Shown piece after piece: positions 11,885 through 22,531 of a DNA stretch of 64,000 nt. Numbering within the stretch: the first letter of the stretch is position 1; each line of letters opens with the position of its first letter. The stretch spans positions 11,470,001 through 11,534,000 of the forward strand of contig CM076146.1 in NCBI GenBank assembly GCA_038025085.1, in the 5' to 3' direction. This DNA comes from Tetragonia tetragonoides. Lineage: Eukaryota > Streptophyta > Magnoliopsida > Caryophyllales > Aizoaceae. The notes under the pieces were generated by a model, which saw only the letters and a list, made by a program, of their open reading frames with translations, was not told the origin of the DNA and ran no database searches. Both the position numbers and the translations under genes were made by a program.

Positions 11885-12164
11885 TAGAGCTGGCCAAGCA
11901 AATCTGACCCGACCCGACCCGAACTCGATAGGTTCAAGACCTGATCAAAACTCGACCCGAAAAGGGTCGACCTAACAATAATTCGAGACCCAAAGTTGTG
12001 AGACAATAGCTATTTGACCCAAAATTTTGACCCGAAACTAACCAATTAAAGACCCGACGTGACCGATCTGATATTGAACCCAACCCATTAATAATCCGAC
12101 CTACTAATGACCAAAATTCGTTATGAACCGACCCGACCAGACCCGAACCCGTTTGTTAGATCTA
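11885..12164. mobile_element. hAT-type MITE with GACCC/GACCCG words
   Basis: It starts TAGAGCTGGCCAA and ends with the complement of TAGATCTAACAA. Flanks TACCTTAC (11877-11884) and AACCTTAC (12165-12172) agree at 7 of 8 positions, consistent with an aged 8 bp hAT duplication. The body is dominated by ACCCGACCCG-type words near both ends. Confidence 0.6.
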
Positions 12165-12404
12165 AACCTTACCTATGTGCCATCCTCTTGTCAACTCTAT
12201 TTAAACCCAACACCCATGCCCTCTATGAATATTGTGCATTAGTTTCTTCTCAAATATACTTATACGTTGACCTATATGAGCTCGGTGTTGCGGTGGGTAG
12301 CGCCCACTTATTGGGCGTAATGATCTGCGTACTGCGTTCAAGTTCCAAATTAACTAAAGAGAGAGATTACCTTGCTATTCAAAAAAAATACACAGTATAG
12401 AATA

Positions 12405-12788
12405 AAGCCAAAATTGTCAAAAATCCTCCATTAAATTTTTTTCGGAGAAACCCTTCTTTTTAGTTTATTTTTCGCGGAAAACCCTCTATTAAATTTAAAA
12501 CGCCCAACTCTTGACCCCATTATTTCTCATTCACGTCGATTCTGGTCATGTTTGTAGTGTATTGTCCATTATACCTCCACTTAATGGCAAGCTTGAGATA
12601 CATGACCACCCACCCCCTCCCTCCATTAACTACCTCAACATTTTACCCACCCTGTTATTTGTTTTGAGTTAAACGAGAAATGCACAATTAGGGCCATGGA
12701 AGAGTTTTAATTGTGCCATATTCTTCATCCTCTCTCGCCCCCTCTCTCTCTCTCTCTCTTCAATGAAGAAATAAAACCCTATATTCTT

Positions 12789-12828
<40 letters not shown>

Positions 12829-13277
12829 AATGAAGAAATAAAACCCTATGAGAAATTCAATTCATAAGTAGTAAAATCGTACTTGTTTTACTGACTGAAC
12901 AGGACGAATTGAACTAAGGTGTGTGTGCAACTTATAGATGTGCGAATTTCTTGAAAGTTTTACTGGGATGGGGGCGTGATTGAGAATGGAAACCTCTCAT
13001 AAAAATAGGGACAACAATGATTTTGGGGATGAGATTTTCAATTTAGAGAGTTACTGGAGGGAGGCGGTAGGTAACTGGTCTTGCGCAAGCGTGTCACTAA
13101 TTAAGTGGAGGGTATAATGGAAAACATACTACAAAAATAACCAGAATTGACCTGGGTGAGAAACAATGGGATTATGAGTAGGACGTTTTAATATTAATAG
13201 AGGGTTTTCCGCAAAAATAGAGAGGTTCTCGCAAAAACTTAAATTTAATGGATAATTTTTGACAATTTTGCGTAAAA
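12405..13277. mobile_element. MULE-like non-autonomous element with long TIRs
   Basis: About 170-190 bp at each end are inverted copies. The left has AAAATTGTCAAAAAT, GCGGAAAACCCTCTATTAA and TCCATTATACCTCCACTTAAT; the right has the complements of near-identical blocks. Long TIRs are typical of Mutator-like elements. A TAGAATA direct repeat lies at both borders (12398-12404, 13278-13284), shorter than the usual 9 bp. The interior (~12600-13080) has no transposase. Confidence 0.7.
12718..12852. repeat. Tandemly duplicated CT-microsatellite segment
   Basis: A unit of TATTCTTCATCCTC, a (CT)n run, then TTCAATGAAGAAATAAAACC occurs twice in a row inside the MULE-like element. The second copy has a longer (CT)n. 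Confidence 0.85.
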
Positions 13278-13687
13278 TAGAATACGTTTATATAAGTATA
13301 ATATATATGTGCCAAACTGTTAACGTGCATAATCTATTAATCTAAATCACATGCACACTCACACGTCGTCCGTTAAGATGCACTCCTACGTGCATAGGGG
13401 GACCCGGGGGAACACTGGAGCAGTTGTATAGTGCCTGCAAGTTTTAAATATCTATATACGTTTGTTTCCACTGACCCATCAAGTTCTATCTACAGTAAAA
13501 CCTATTTAAATTAATAATATTGGACCACATAATTTATTAATTTAGAGAGGTACTAACTAATTAATAAATTATTAATTTAAAGAGTGGTTTTCCAAGATGA
13601 AGTAGCCTCAAGAAATTTAACTGAAGTCTTCTAATTTAAACAAAAAGGAATTTAAATGAAGCAACTAGTAAAAAAGACATTCATGAA

Positions 13688-13837
13688 CTTCAGACAATGA
13701 TAAATGGTCTTGGGTACTGTAACAAAATGGATGTCAATCACCTTTTGACTTACTCGGTTGAATATCATACATATTCAGAGGTCCAAAATTTACAAGAATT
13801 TACAGCTACTGTTGTTGAAAATCCTATTGAGGATTAA
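13688..13837 (+). pseudogene. Fragment of a pogo/tigger-like transposase C-terminus
   Basis: A 50-codon stretch reads LQTMINGLGYCNKMDVNHLL, then SEVQNLQEF and ENPIED before a stop. This pattern (a short segment ending in acidic residues) resembles the tail of plant tigger/pogo-type proteins, as I recall the family. The rest of the transposase, including the DDE domain, is not recognisable upstream. The surrounding pogo-type TIR supports the call. Confidence 0.5.
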
Positions 13838-14094
13838 CTGAATAAGATACAATACAGTTGCAACTAGTTACGTAGAAGGAAGCACTTATAACGGCAACAA
13901 GTGTTCACAGTTTTTGTTGTAGTATGAGAACGCAACACCGAAACTTTTGGATGCAGTAAGGATAGTCAGAAAGCAAATGCAGCTAGATTCAAATTTTTAG
14001 AATAAGCAAAGAGCAATAAGGTCATATTTTACTAATTTGCCCTAATTATATTTGTGATTTTATATAATTATTAATTTATAATTTTCATGGGTCC

Positions 14095-14269
14095 AACAAC
14101 AACAACAACAACAATAATAACTTGGTAAATGTCCCACCGAGAGCGGGGTATAGGGAGGTCCAGATGTACGCAGCCTTACCCCTAACTAGTCGCCTATTAG
14201 AGAGGCTGTTTCCGAAATACCCATGAAAACAATGTGATTTTTGAAAACAGTAGAAAATAGTCGAAAACA
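14095..14269 (-). mobile_element. Au-like SINE, copy 1 (minus orientation)
   Basis: Read on the minus strand it has GGGTAAGGCTGCGTACATCT, then GGACCTCCC and a CCGCTCTCGG stem, ending in a (TTG)n-type tail (CAA repeats on the plus strand, 14095-14118). This core is the conserved 3' part of Au-type plant SINEs, as I recall it. Possible duplications AATTTTCATGGGTCC and AAATTAAATGGGACC flank it (degenerate). The second copy in this window is at 34276-34483. Confidence 0.7.
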
Positions 14270-14307
14270 AAATTAAATGGGACCATAAATTTATATAAGG
14301 TTCTTAC

Positions 14308-14924
14308 AAAAAATTATTATATTTTTATTTTATTGAAAATATTAGTTTAGATCCTAATCCCGATTCACGACCACCGAGCAGAATTATTTTTTAGCTAGAT
14401 AGACTATTAACTTATTGAATATTAATTTATAAAGTTTCTACAGTTTCAGAACTAAGAAAATACTTATTGAAGTAACAAATTCTAGAACAAAATTGCAATA
14501 ATACGTGCATAATTACATTATAATGTCGGCAGGCAATAGTAATATCAAGAAAACAGATAACTCAACATAAGGCATTTGTTTGGAAAAGGGTACAGCTATA
14601 CATTGTGTGGAAATTGTTTTTTACGCAGGTCAATAAAATCGCATATAAATAAATAAATAAAAATTAACTTAAAAGTTAAAATTAATTAGTTAGAATTGCT
14701 TTAAATTTCAAATGTTTGTTGGCAAAAGGGGTAGATTTACGTAAGTTCGTGTTTATAGAAGTTCAATATGTAGTACTGAGACTTAATTCTTTATTTATTT
14801 ATTTATTTTTTATCAAATAGGAGTCTTATTTGATATAATTGAATGAAATAATGCTTGACTACTTTATACTCTGACTCATATATAAAATTGCGTGACACTA
14901 TGCAACAATGCAAGTAGGTATGGT
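14308..14924. other. AT-rich non-coding spacer
   Basis: Only short AT repeats (TAAATAAATAAATAA, TTATTTATTTATTT) are seen. Confidence 0.5.
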
Positions 14925-15152
14925 TAGCGCGGTTCATCTTTCAGTCCGGATCGGACCGGATCGACCCGGCCAGGAGCGGTCCAGATCGGTCATGCTTTTG
15001 GACTAGTTAGACTGGGTTTCGATCCGGTCTGGTCTAAAATTCCAGGTCCTGGGCTCTTTTTTAAAAAAATCGATCGGTCCGGTTCAAGATCGGGTACAAA
15101 CCGTTCCGATTTGGTTCGGTTTGGTCCAGGTCTAGACCAGTGAACAACCCTA
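14925..15152. mobile_element. hAT-type MITE with GGACCGGATCGG words
   Basis: The left end TAGCGCGGTTCA and the complemented right end TAGGGTTGTTCA match at 9 of 12. The body is packed with GGATCGGACC / GGTCCGGTT words. Flanks share TATGGT, but offset by one base, so the target duplication is degenerate. Confidence 0.55.
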
Positions 15153-15209
15153 ATATGGTACAATTATATCTTAAGTTAAGTAACATATCTGTGATCCTTT
15201 CAAAAAAGA

Positions 15210-15452
15210 AAGTTTAACCCTGAGTTCATTGAAGTAGAGAAAAATGTTATTGCTAAACTTGATAAATTGTATCATGTAGAGGAAGCTTCTTTGAGACAAA
15301 AATTTGGTATCACTTGGATAAAGTGTGGAGATGGTAACACCAAGTTTTTTCATGTCTCTGTCAAAGCAAGACGTGCAAGAAACAAAGTTATATTTATGAT
15401 GCTCAAGGCTGCAAACTTGAGGATCATAACATCACTCAGGGGGAATGTCTAA
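15210..15452 (+). pseudogene. LINE B ORF2 linker before RT (partial)
   Basis: The frame around 15210-15452 includes QKFGITWIKCGDGNTKFFH (from ~15297), the WxxxGDxNTxFFH motif between endonuclease and RT in plant LINEs. Stops near 15450 separate it from the RT frame that starts at 15470. Upstream parts are lost to 5' truncation. Confidence 0.8.
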
Positions 15453-15469
15453 GTTTTTTCAGAGGTTTA

Positions 15470-16789
15470 ATGGGTACATGTGCTGTAAGCTTACCTGTTA
15501 TTAATAGAGATTATGTTGAGATGGGCCCTGTGTTAAATCTGGATCAACAGCTAGCTCTGGCTAAGGATTTCACAAAAGAAGAAGTGAAGGCTGCATTATG
15601 GGGTATGGATGAGGAAAAATCCCCTGGGCCTGATGATTTTCCTGTGTCCTTTTATAAGAAAGCCTGGTCTGTTATTCATAATGATGTGTGTGATGCTGTT
15701 GTGGACATGCTGCAGAAGGGACAAATTATTAAGAGTCTTAATTGCACTACCATTGCATTAGTCCCTAAGGTAACTAATCCATCTACTGTTAGTGAATTCA
15801 GACCTATATCTTGTTGTAATGTTCTTTACAAGATAGCTTCTAAGGTACTTGCAAATAGGATGTGTGGAGTGCTTGACTCTATAATCCATGAGGAACAGTC
15901 AGCCTTTGTGAAGGGTAGACGAATTATAGATAATGTTATCCTTGCTCATGAATTTGTGAAATATTATGGTAGGAAGCATATCTCTCCCCGTTGCTTTCTT
16001 AAGATTGATTTAAGGAAGGCGTATGACCCGATTGAATTGTCTTTTATTGAGCAGATGTTGTACTCTCTCCACTTTCCTGATAGATTTGTTCAGATTATCA
16101 TGACCTGTGTCTCTACTGTTAGTTATTCTATTAGCTATAATGGCTCGCTGTTAGAACCTTTTACTGCAAAAAAAGAGTTGAGACAGGGTGACCCGCTGTC
16201 TCCATATCTCTTTGTTTTAGGTATGGAGTACCTGTCTAGGTGCCTTGATCAGTTGAAGAGGAATCCTCAGTTTAAGTACCATCCCAAGTGCTCCCAATTC
16301 AAGCTGTGTCACAGTATTTTCGCAGATGATATTTTATTGTTCTCTAGAGGTGATCTTCCTTCTATAAGACATCTATTGCAGTGCCTCAATGAATTTTTTA
16401 TTGCGTCAAGGCTTCAAGCAAATTTTGATAAGTCAGAGATTTATTTTGGAGGGATAACAGAGGAAAACCAGAATATCATCATGCAGAATACTTCCTTTGT
16501 GAGGGTTAAGCTTCCTGTTAAGTACCTTGGGGTGCCTTTATCTTCTAAAAGGCTTTCCGTAGCACAATGTCAACCTATTATTGATAAGGTGACAGCGAGA
16601 ATGTCTGTATGGACTAGCAGATTATTATCTTATGCAGGGCGCCTTCAGCTGCTTAAAAGTGTGGTTTTCTCTTTGCAATCTTATTGGTCTCAAGTTTTTA
16701 TTTTGCCTCATGCTGTAGTGAATCATATTGAAAAGCTTTGTCGCTCCTTCCTCTGGACTGGATCTTGTAATTCTTCCAGGAGAGCCTAG
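15470..16789 (+). pseudogene. LINE B reverse transcriptase
   Basis: A 439-codon open frame with a full RT_nLTR domain. SPGPDD is near residue 50, FRPISCCNVLYKI near 105, FLKIDLRKAYD near 182, LRQGDPLSPYLF near 240 and FADDILLFS near 285. The catalytic Asp of the KAYD block and both Asp of FADD are present. The YLGVPLSSKRL block follows near 350. The frame ends at a TAG (16787-16789) where the zinc-binding part should continue, so ORF2 is broken even though the polymerase core looks complete. Confidence 0.85.
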
Positions 16790-16927
16790 TAGTATGGGAG
16801 CATGTGTGCTCAACCAAGTCTAAGGGGGGTTTAGGGATTTTTCAGATCCAGTTATGGAATATAGCATCTGTTGGCAAGTTGGTCTGGGATGTCCATAATA
16901 TGAAGGAGATGCTTTGGATTAAATGGA

Positions 16928-17614
16928 TTGATGCTTACTATATCAAGGGACAAAGCTTCTAACATGGACAGTCCAATGCAGGCTTCATGGATGATCAGGA
17001 AATTATTTGATGATAGAGAGATGGTGAAATCTGTTATTATGGGAAGGAATTCATACACCATCAGCTCTGCTTACAGGGCTCTGTTACCTGACAGTCCAGG
17101 TTTAGCTTGGACTAAGCTCTGCTGGTCTCCTTTGAACTTACCTAAACATGCCTTTTGTTTTTGGTTAGCTTGTAAGCGGAGACTTCCGACTGTGGATAGG
17201 ATGGCAAGACTAGGAATTGGCAATATCACTAGTCTGGGATGTGTTTTGTGTGCAGCTGCTTCAGAATCTCATGCACATCTATTTTTTGAATGCTCCTTCT
17301 CAAAGGAGCTGCTGCAAACCTTGTTGAACTGGGTCAATGTGCCTATTCCATCTTTTTCCTGGGATCAGGTGCATGAGTGGGCATTGAAGGCTGCTGTGGG
17401 TAAGAATGTTCGTAAGAAGATGGTTAAGGCTATTTTAGCTGCTGCATGCCACGCTATCTGGGAAGCTAGGAATGTAAAGATTTTCAAGCAGGAAAGCAGA
17501 ACTGTGCAAGGGGTTTGTAAGAGGATTATTCATCAGCTTCATGTCAAAGCTGCAGGTTCTAATTGTCCAAAGCTAAGTGACTTGATGCAAGGCGAGCTTA
17601 ATTTTGTTCCTTAA
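16928..17614 (+). pseudogene. LINE B ORF2 C-terminus (zf-RVT region)
   Basis: A 228-codon frame continues ORF2 after the break. It contains the ISSAYRALL and LPKHAFCFWLACKRRLPTVD segments and a zinc-binding CVLCAAASES.HLFFEC cluster (about residues 98-118). It ends with VKIFKQESRTVQGVCKRI, and no RNase H follows. LINE D in this window has a matching C-terminus, so the two belong to one subgroup. Confidence 0.8.
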
Positions 17615-18004
17615 AATCTGTATTTGGTTTAGGATGTCTTGATTTCTTGTGTATGCCCCTGCGTGGGGAGGTCAGTTGTATTAGTGCTGTTTAGCATGGT
17701 TTAGTCTGATTGGTGAATTAGATTAAACAACTGTGTTGTAACGATCCATCTATCATTTTGGAAATAAAATTATTAACTTTTCCAAAAAAAAAAGAAAAAG
17801 AAAAAGAGTAACATACCGTATCTTATCCTTTTCAAAAAAAGGAAAAAAAAAAGAAAAAGAACTCTAGTAGTTAAATTTACCCACTTTTTCTCTTAACTTA
17901 TCTAGTTCCTAAATTTTCTCCTAAGTCCCAACTAATTTTTTCCTCTCCAAATATTTAATTTTCACTCCCTAGCTATAACTTTCCTTCAAGTTGAATAGAA
18001 AAGA

Positions 18005-18123
18005 GGTATCCTATGAGGCCGTCTCAAGGTGAGCCCCTCTCTATAGCCAAGCATGACATAAGTATGGCGTCTTGCTTATTAGAAAAGGCCTCACCTTAAG
18101 ACCGCCTCATACGAGTTTTTGTG
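18005..18123. mobile_element. MULE-type MITE (119 bp) with 9 bp duplication
   Basis: The ends carry ATGAGGCCGTCTCAAGGTGAG and the complement of ATGAGGCGGTCTTAAGGTGAG. An exact 9 bp direct repeat TAGAAAAGA (17996-18004 and 18124-18132) flanks it, which is the Mutator-like hallmark. A related copy lies at 28796-28913. Confidence 0.8.
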
Positions 18124-18132
18124 TAGAAAAGA

Positions 18133-18483
18133 ATATTACAAGACAATAATGTGTCAATTTATTATTAGTTTGTGTCAAAAAATATTTTCACACATAGTGT
18201 AGCTAAAAAAAGGTTCCATTTGTTTTTTAAAATTTGACTAAAAAAACTCTTGCTAATATTGTCAATATATACAACCTTTTCGGAATTAGTCTAACTAAAG
18301 CATTTTTATAGGGAGTCATTCTACACCATTCTAAAACGTACAAATGACCCTTTAGATATACAATAGTCTTCTATGAAGGAAAGCTAAGATCAAGAGAAAA
18401 TAGGAGAAGTTTGAACAATAGTGAAAGAGAAGAAATTATACGTAACCTGAGGAAGATGATTAAATAAGCTCATTTAAAATAAT
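18133..18483. other. AT-rich non-coding spacer
   Basis: No gene or clear repeat seen. Confidence 0.5.
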
Positions 18484-18496
18484 TACCCAAGAACCA

Positions 18497-18647
18497 ACAA
18501 GGGTGATGATCTACTGGTTCTAAACTTACTCCGAAGTAATTTGGTAAAGTAAGATTATGGGTTCGAATCCCTATTCAATGTAGCGAGTGTGTCTCGGTTA
18601 CCATTCACTTGCACGCTCTTTTTGACTAGCAAAAAAAAAAAAACAAA
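18497..18647 (+). mobile_element. tRNA-derived SINE with A-tail
   Basis: A pol III B box (GGGTTCGAATCCC, near 18550) lies in a ~150 bp unit that ends in an A-rich tail (18631-18647). An exact 13 bp direct repeat TACCCAAGAACCA (18484-18496 and 18648-18660) flanks it. The A box is a weaker match (GATGATCTACTGG). It is unrelated to the Au-like copies in this window. Confidence 0.8.
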
Positions 18648-18860
18648 TACCCAAGAACCACACTAAATGATCTGGTACTTTCAATAAATTTCACTAAATG
18701 ATTTACAATTTAAAAAAACAAACTACAAAAAGTAGTCAATTAACATTTCACACATAATATGGGTAGTTTATTCAGTGGGTAAACTAATTTTTTTCTACTA
18801 AACACTTCCATATCTACTAACATGGTCTGACGTGTTGGACATACGACCAGTTCATCGAAG

Positions 18861-19014
18861 TTCAGATCCTCTATTGTTATAGCAGAGGATCAGTTTTTTC
18901 TTCTCTCTATGTCTCTCCTCAACCCACTACACCCCCTGCTATCCAATAACCAAAAAAGAGGAAGACGGATCCTATAATAAGATTACAAGGAGTACTGCAT
19001 TGAGGATTCTCACC
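18861..19014. mobile_element. Small inverted-end repeat with CCTCTGCTG hairpin, copy 1
   Basis: It starts TTCAGATCCTCT and forms ATCCTCT-loop-AGAGGAT, followed by CT-rich DNA and an ATTACAAGGA segment, and ends near GAGGATTCTCACC. The same order of landmarks occurs at 53170-53829, so it is a repeat family. The superfamily is not known. Confidence 0.5.
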
Positions 19015-20209
19015 CAATTCACCGCCCCAATTCCTAATTTTGCGTTTTCCAAGTGCTTTGTGTACCTTATTCCTACTTGAATTTTCACCGTGGCACCTCA
19101 AGCTTGCTTTTGAAACTAAAAACAAAAATTCTCGAGTGACCTTTACAATTACGTAGATTATATTCATTAACTCATTAAATAGTTTAATTAACCTTTTATA
19201 GTTAGGATAACATAAGCTTATTTAAAAGAACACGTATCTCTCACAAGCGAGAGATTGTTGCATAATTCATAAATCACAATCATCGCTTCACTTCTCTCAC
19301 AAAACAAGTTAAGTCTATTCCAATTCAAAAACCACTATAATTTGTCAGAGAAGTGACCATTAGTTCAGAATCACCTAATAGTTAGTCCACATGTTGAAAG
19401 GCCATTAACCTACATGTCACAAGGAGGTGTCTTTTCAAAAACTATGGGTTAGCATATTCTTAGCTATCATATTTGATTAGTTTTGTCAAGTAGAGATTAT
19501 TCCCAAAGAGTGTCAGTTTAACGGGGTGGTAGTCTCGTTGATTGGGGGAGAAAAGAAGTTGTTGCACCGACAGCCTTTCTTGTGTAATTTATCAGTGTAT
19601 CATTTTGATAATTGTATAATTTTCTCATATACATATTTTGAAGTAATTTAACTCTATATGGTTAAGGTGTAAGGGAGTTGCAATGTAGCTATCGGTGTAA
19701 ATACAATTCAACATGGTCATATCTCATATGCATCAGTGTCAAGAATCATTTTATATTGGTGACATTTTGAAGTGCTAAACTTAATCATATCATTGTTTAA
19801 GTCCTAATAATCTTTGCTTAGAAGGTGGGAAAAGTTCCCAATTGTGTTGATAATCATTATTCCACCCACCCCCCCGTATTTAGAATGTCGTTTAGCTTTA
19901 GTGATTATATATCCTTTCAAAGAAAAAAGAACATGAAATAACCATAAATCCCCCGCCATAGCACCTTTTGAGGTAAAATAGTCATTGTAAATCTGTGATT
20001 GACGGTTGATATTCCTGATAATCTGTTATGAACAAAGAATAATAATAATAAAATGGGACACTTGACTCATTTTGTCTGTAGTTGCTAATTAAAAAACATC
20101 TAGACTGAAGGCCAATGTTAAAATGGTTAATTGACCATTTGGACCGTTACATAGCCTCTGCCACAGAACAACCTGTGTGCTTGTGCTTGTGCTTGTGCTC
20201 GTATTATTA
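19015..20209. other. Non-coding spacer
   Basis: No convincing frame or repeat beyond a TTGTGC triplication at 20179-20196 beside the Harbinger insertion. Confidence 0.5.
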
Positions 20210-21019
20210 GAGCATCTCTATTGAAGCTTTTTTGGGAGGTTATTGCAGATTTTGTAGAATCAAAAACCTCAATGTTTCGATGGAGAGGGAGGTTTTTGGG
20301 TCTCTGCCATAGAGCAGCTCATTCAGCAATGAGCGCTCCTTAGCAAAAAAAATAAAAGGAAAATAAAAGTCCATTGTCCAGCAAACTAATCACGCGTGAA
20401 GCTGAAACAAGGAAGGCCGGCAAGCGCGTGTGGAATCGGCGCCTGACCTTCTTTTGGCTTAATTCTCACATGGGTCACAACACCTAAAATTAGGACATGT
20501 GGCTGGTCCCCTCTCCATTGCAATGAGTGAATGTGACATGTGGCTGGTCCCCCCTTCCCATATTACCGTTCATTTATAGTGTACTAATCTAATCAATCAA
20601 ATTTTGTAGCCGTTACCCATAATTTGCATTAGTTTATTTCTAAACGGTAACAATAACCCACAAAGCTGTGAGAATTTAATTTTTGACCGTTAAAAATTAC
20701 TATTTCATGAAAAAAAAATAAACTATGTAAAAATTTATCTATAAATAGTGAGGTAAACTTTCTAAATTTTTTACCCTACCTAGTTCTTTCAATATTTCTG
20801 AACCTCTCCTATCAAAAAAAAATAAAATTCTGAACCTTTCTTTATTTCCTAAATTCTAATTATTATATCTCATTCAGTTATCAAAATGAGTGATAATAGA
20901 GGTGAATAAAGTAATTTTTTAAATGCTCCACTATTTGGAAAATTTCAAATCCAAACCCACAAAATTCTGAAACACATTCAAACAACCAATTTTTACAAAA
21001 TTCTCCATCCCCTCAAAAC

Positions 21020-22018
21020 ATGCAATTCCAAAATTCTTCTATCCCTCCATTCCAAACACCACAACAATTTAATTCACCTCAAATATTCACCGCTGGCCCT
21101 TACATGTTTCAATTTTCAAATCAATCGGCCATGAGTTCATTACAAAAATCGCCAACACCATCATCTGCCGAGTCTCAAGGTCCACCTCATGGCACATCGA
21201 GTTTGGAACATATAAATCTCAATGAAGATGTCCACGTCACCGATGTCAACAAGCGTGACAAATGGAGCATCCAGGAGGACAGGTTGCTCGCTAGCTCCTG
21301 GCTCACAATTAGTACTGATTCTATTGTGGGAAACGCAAAAATTGGTGGTGGTTTTTGGGGTCGTATCGCAACATACTTTAACCAGTATCGCAAAACAAAA
21401 ATACACAGGCCACAATCAAAACTCAAAGCACACTGGTATTCTGTGATACCACAGGTAACTGAATTTAAAGGTTATTATACTCAAACTGTTTCTGAATATC
21501 ATAGTAGTTGGTCCGATGATCAAATAATGCAAGAAGCACGTACCAAATGGAGGAATGTACATGGGAAGAAATTTCAATATGTGCATATCTGGGAAATGGT
21601 GAAAGATGAACCGAAGTGGCATGCGCAATCGATGGTTAAACGTAGTTCGAAAAAGAAGAAGATCAACGAATCTGGAGCATACACATCATCATCCAATCCA
21701 GATGAGAGTGATCATGCCGATGATGAGAGTAAAGTGGAGATCCGCCCCATCTGCCAGAAGGCGGCAAAGAGGAAAGCCAAACGTAAAAAGAAATTGGAAA
21801 GTTTAAGTGATGACATGTTCGAAGAAAAGTGGGCGACTTTGGAAGCATATTAAAGGGAAAAACTTTCGTCTATGGAAACATATAAGAGGAAGGCTGAAAG
21901 TAAAACATTTTGTGCTGAGTATGAAATTTTGACAAAAGACACTAGCACCATGAATGAGCACCAACTTGCTATGCACAATGCCATGTGCGCCATCCTTAGA
22001 ACCAAACATGGCATTTAA
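21020..22018 (+). pseudogene. Harbinger ORF1: Myb/SANT-like DNA-binding protein, one premature stop
   Basis: In PIF/Harbinger elements this protein binds the termini and helps the transposase into the nucleus. The frame starts at the first in-frame Met (21020) but reads open upstream to about 20950. The family start probably lay at ATG 20886, now cut off by a stop and frame shift. A Q/N/P-rich head is followed by a trihelix-type domain (DKWSIQEDRLLASSWL to KLKAHWYSVIPQV, residues ~80-150) and a KFQYVHIWEMVKDEPKW block (~185-200), then a basic KKKK region. A TAA at 21851-21853 interrupts it; 54 more in-frame codons run to TAA at 22018 and include KRKAESKTFCAEYE, so the stop looks recent. Confidence 0.8.
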
Positions 22019-22309
22019 ATTTTTTTAAGTTGTAATTTTTAATATTTCGTACTTGTTAAACTTATGTATTTTTAAGATTTAGTAAACTTTAAGTTTATGT
22101 CACTTTAAATATTTGTATGTTTATGTAATTTTTTTTTTATATATCGTGTTTTTATAAATTTATGTATTTTTTTTAGCAAATTTTAAGTTTATCTCTTTTT
22201 TGTTGTAAAAGTTTCTAATATTTTATAATTTGCAAATATATTTATCTTTTTGATTTAGTAATTATTATAGTATTTAATAATTCGTACTTTGAAATTCAAA
22301 AAAAATTAG

Positions 22310-22440
22310 CCGTTATAAATTCTAGCCGTTACAAAAGTTATGACTAAAAGGTAAAAGTAAAAGTTGTACAAAAACTAGCCGTTACAAAAATAATTAGTTG
22401 AAAAGTACAAAAACTAGTCGTTAGCTAAGTTTATAATAGA
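22310..22440 (+). repeat. TAGCCGTTACAAAA-type direct repeats between the Harbinger genes
   Basis: Variants of TAGCCGTTA(C)AAAA occur about four times just before the transposase gene, and TAGCCGTTACCC near 20608 at the left side. They may be cis sites bound by ORF1 or the transposase, or promoter repeats; this is inference from spacing and repetition. Confidence 0.5.
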
Positions 22441-22531
22441 AGCACATTAGAGTCTATTTTCTCACACCCTCACAATCTCATTGCCTCAAACACTATCAGT
22501 TCTATTATTCATCCCAAACTGACATTACAAC

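Larger units (their letters stand above)
13493..14307. mobile_element. pogo-like (Tc1/mariner superfamily) element remnant, hosting a SINE
   Basis: The left end CAGTAAAACCTATTTAAATT follows a TA dinucleotide and matches the known plant pogo/Lemi-type terminus. A degraded complementary end (ATAAATTTATATAAGGTTCTTAC) lies near 14285-14307. A fragment of a tigger/pogo transposase C-terminus lies inside (13688-13837). A SINE at 14095-14269 splits the right end. Confidence 0.6.
15208..17808 (+). mobile_element. LINE B: 5'-truncated L1-type retrotransposon without RNase H
   Basis: The element runs from just upstream of RT to an A-rich tail (17783-17808). A long flanking repeat supports the boundaries: AGTAACATATCTGTGATCC... 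at 15179 against AGTAACATACCGTATCTTATCC... at 17809. The 3' end has an AATAAAATTATTAACTTTTCC segment before the tail. ORF2 is split by a few stops but otherwise well kept, so it inserted more recently than LINE A. Confidence 0.85.
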
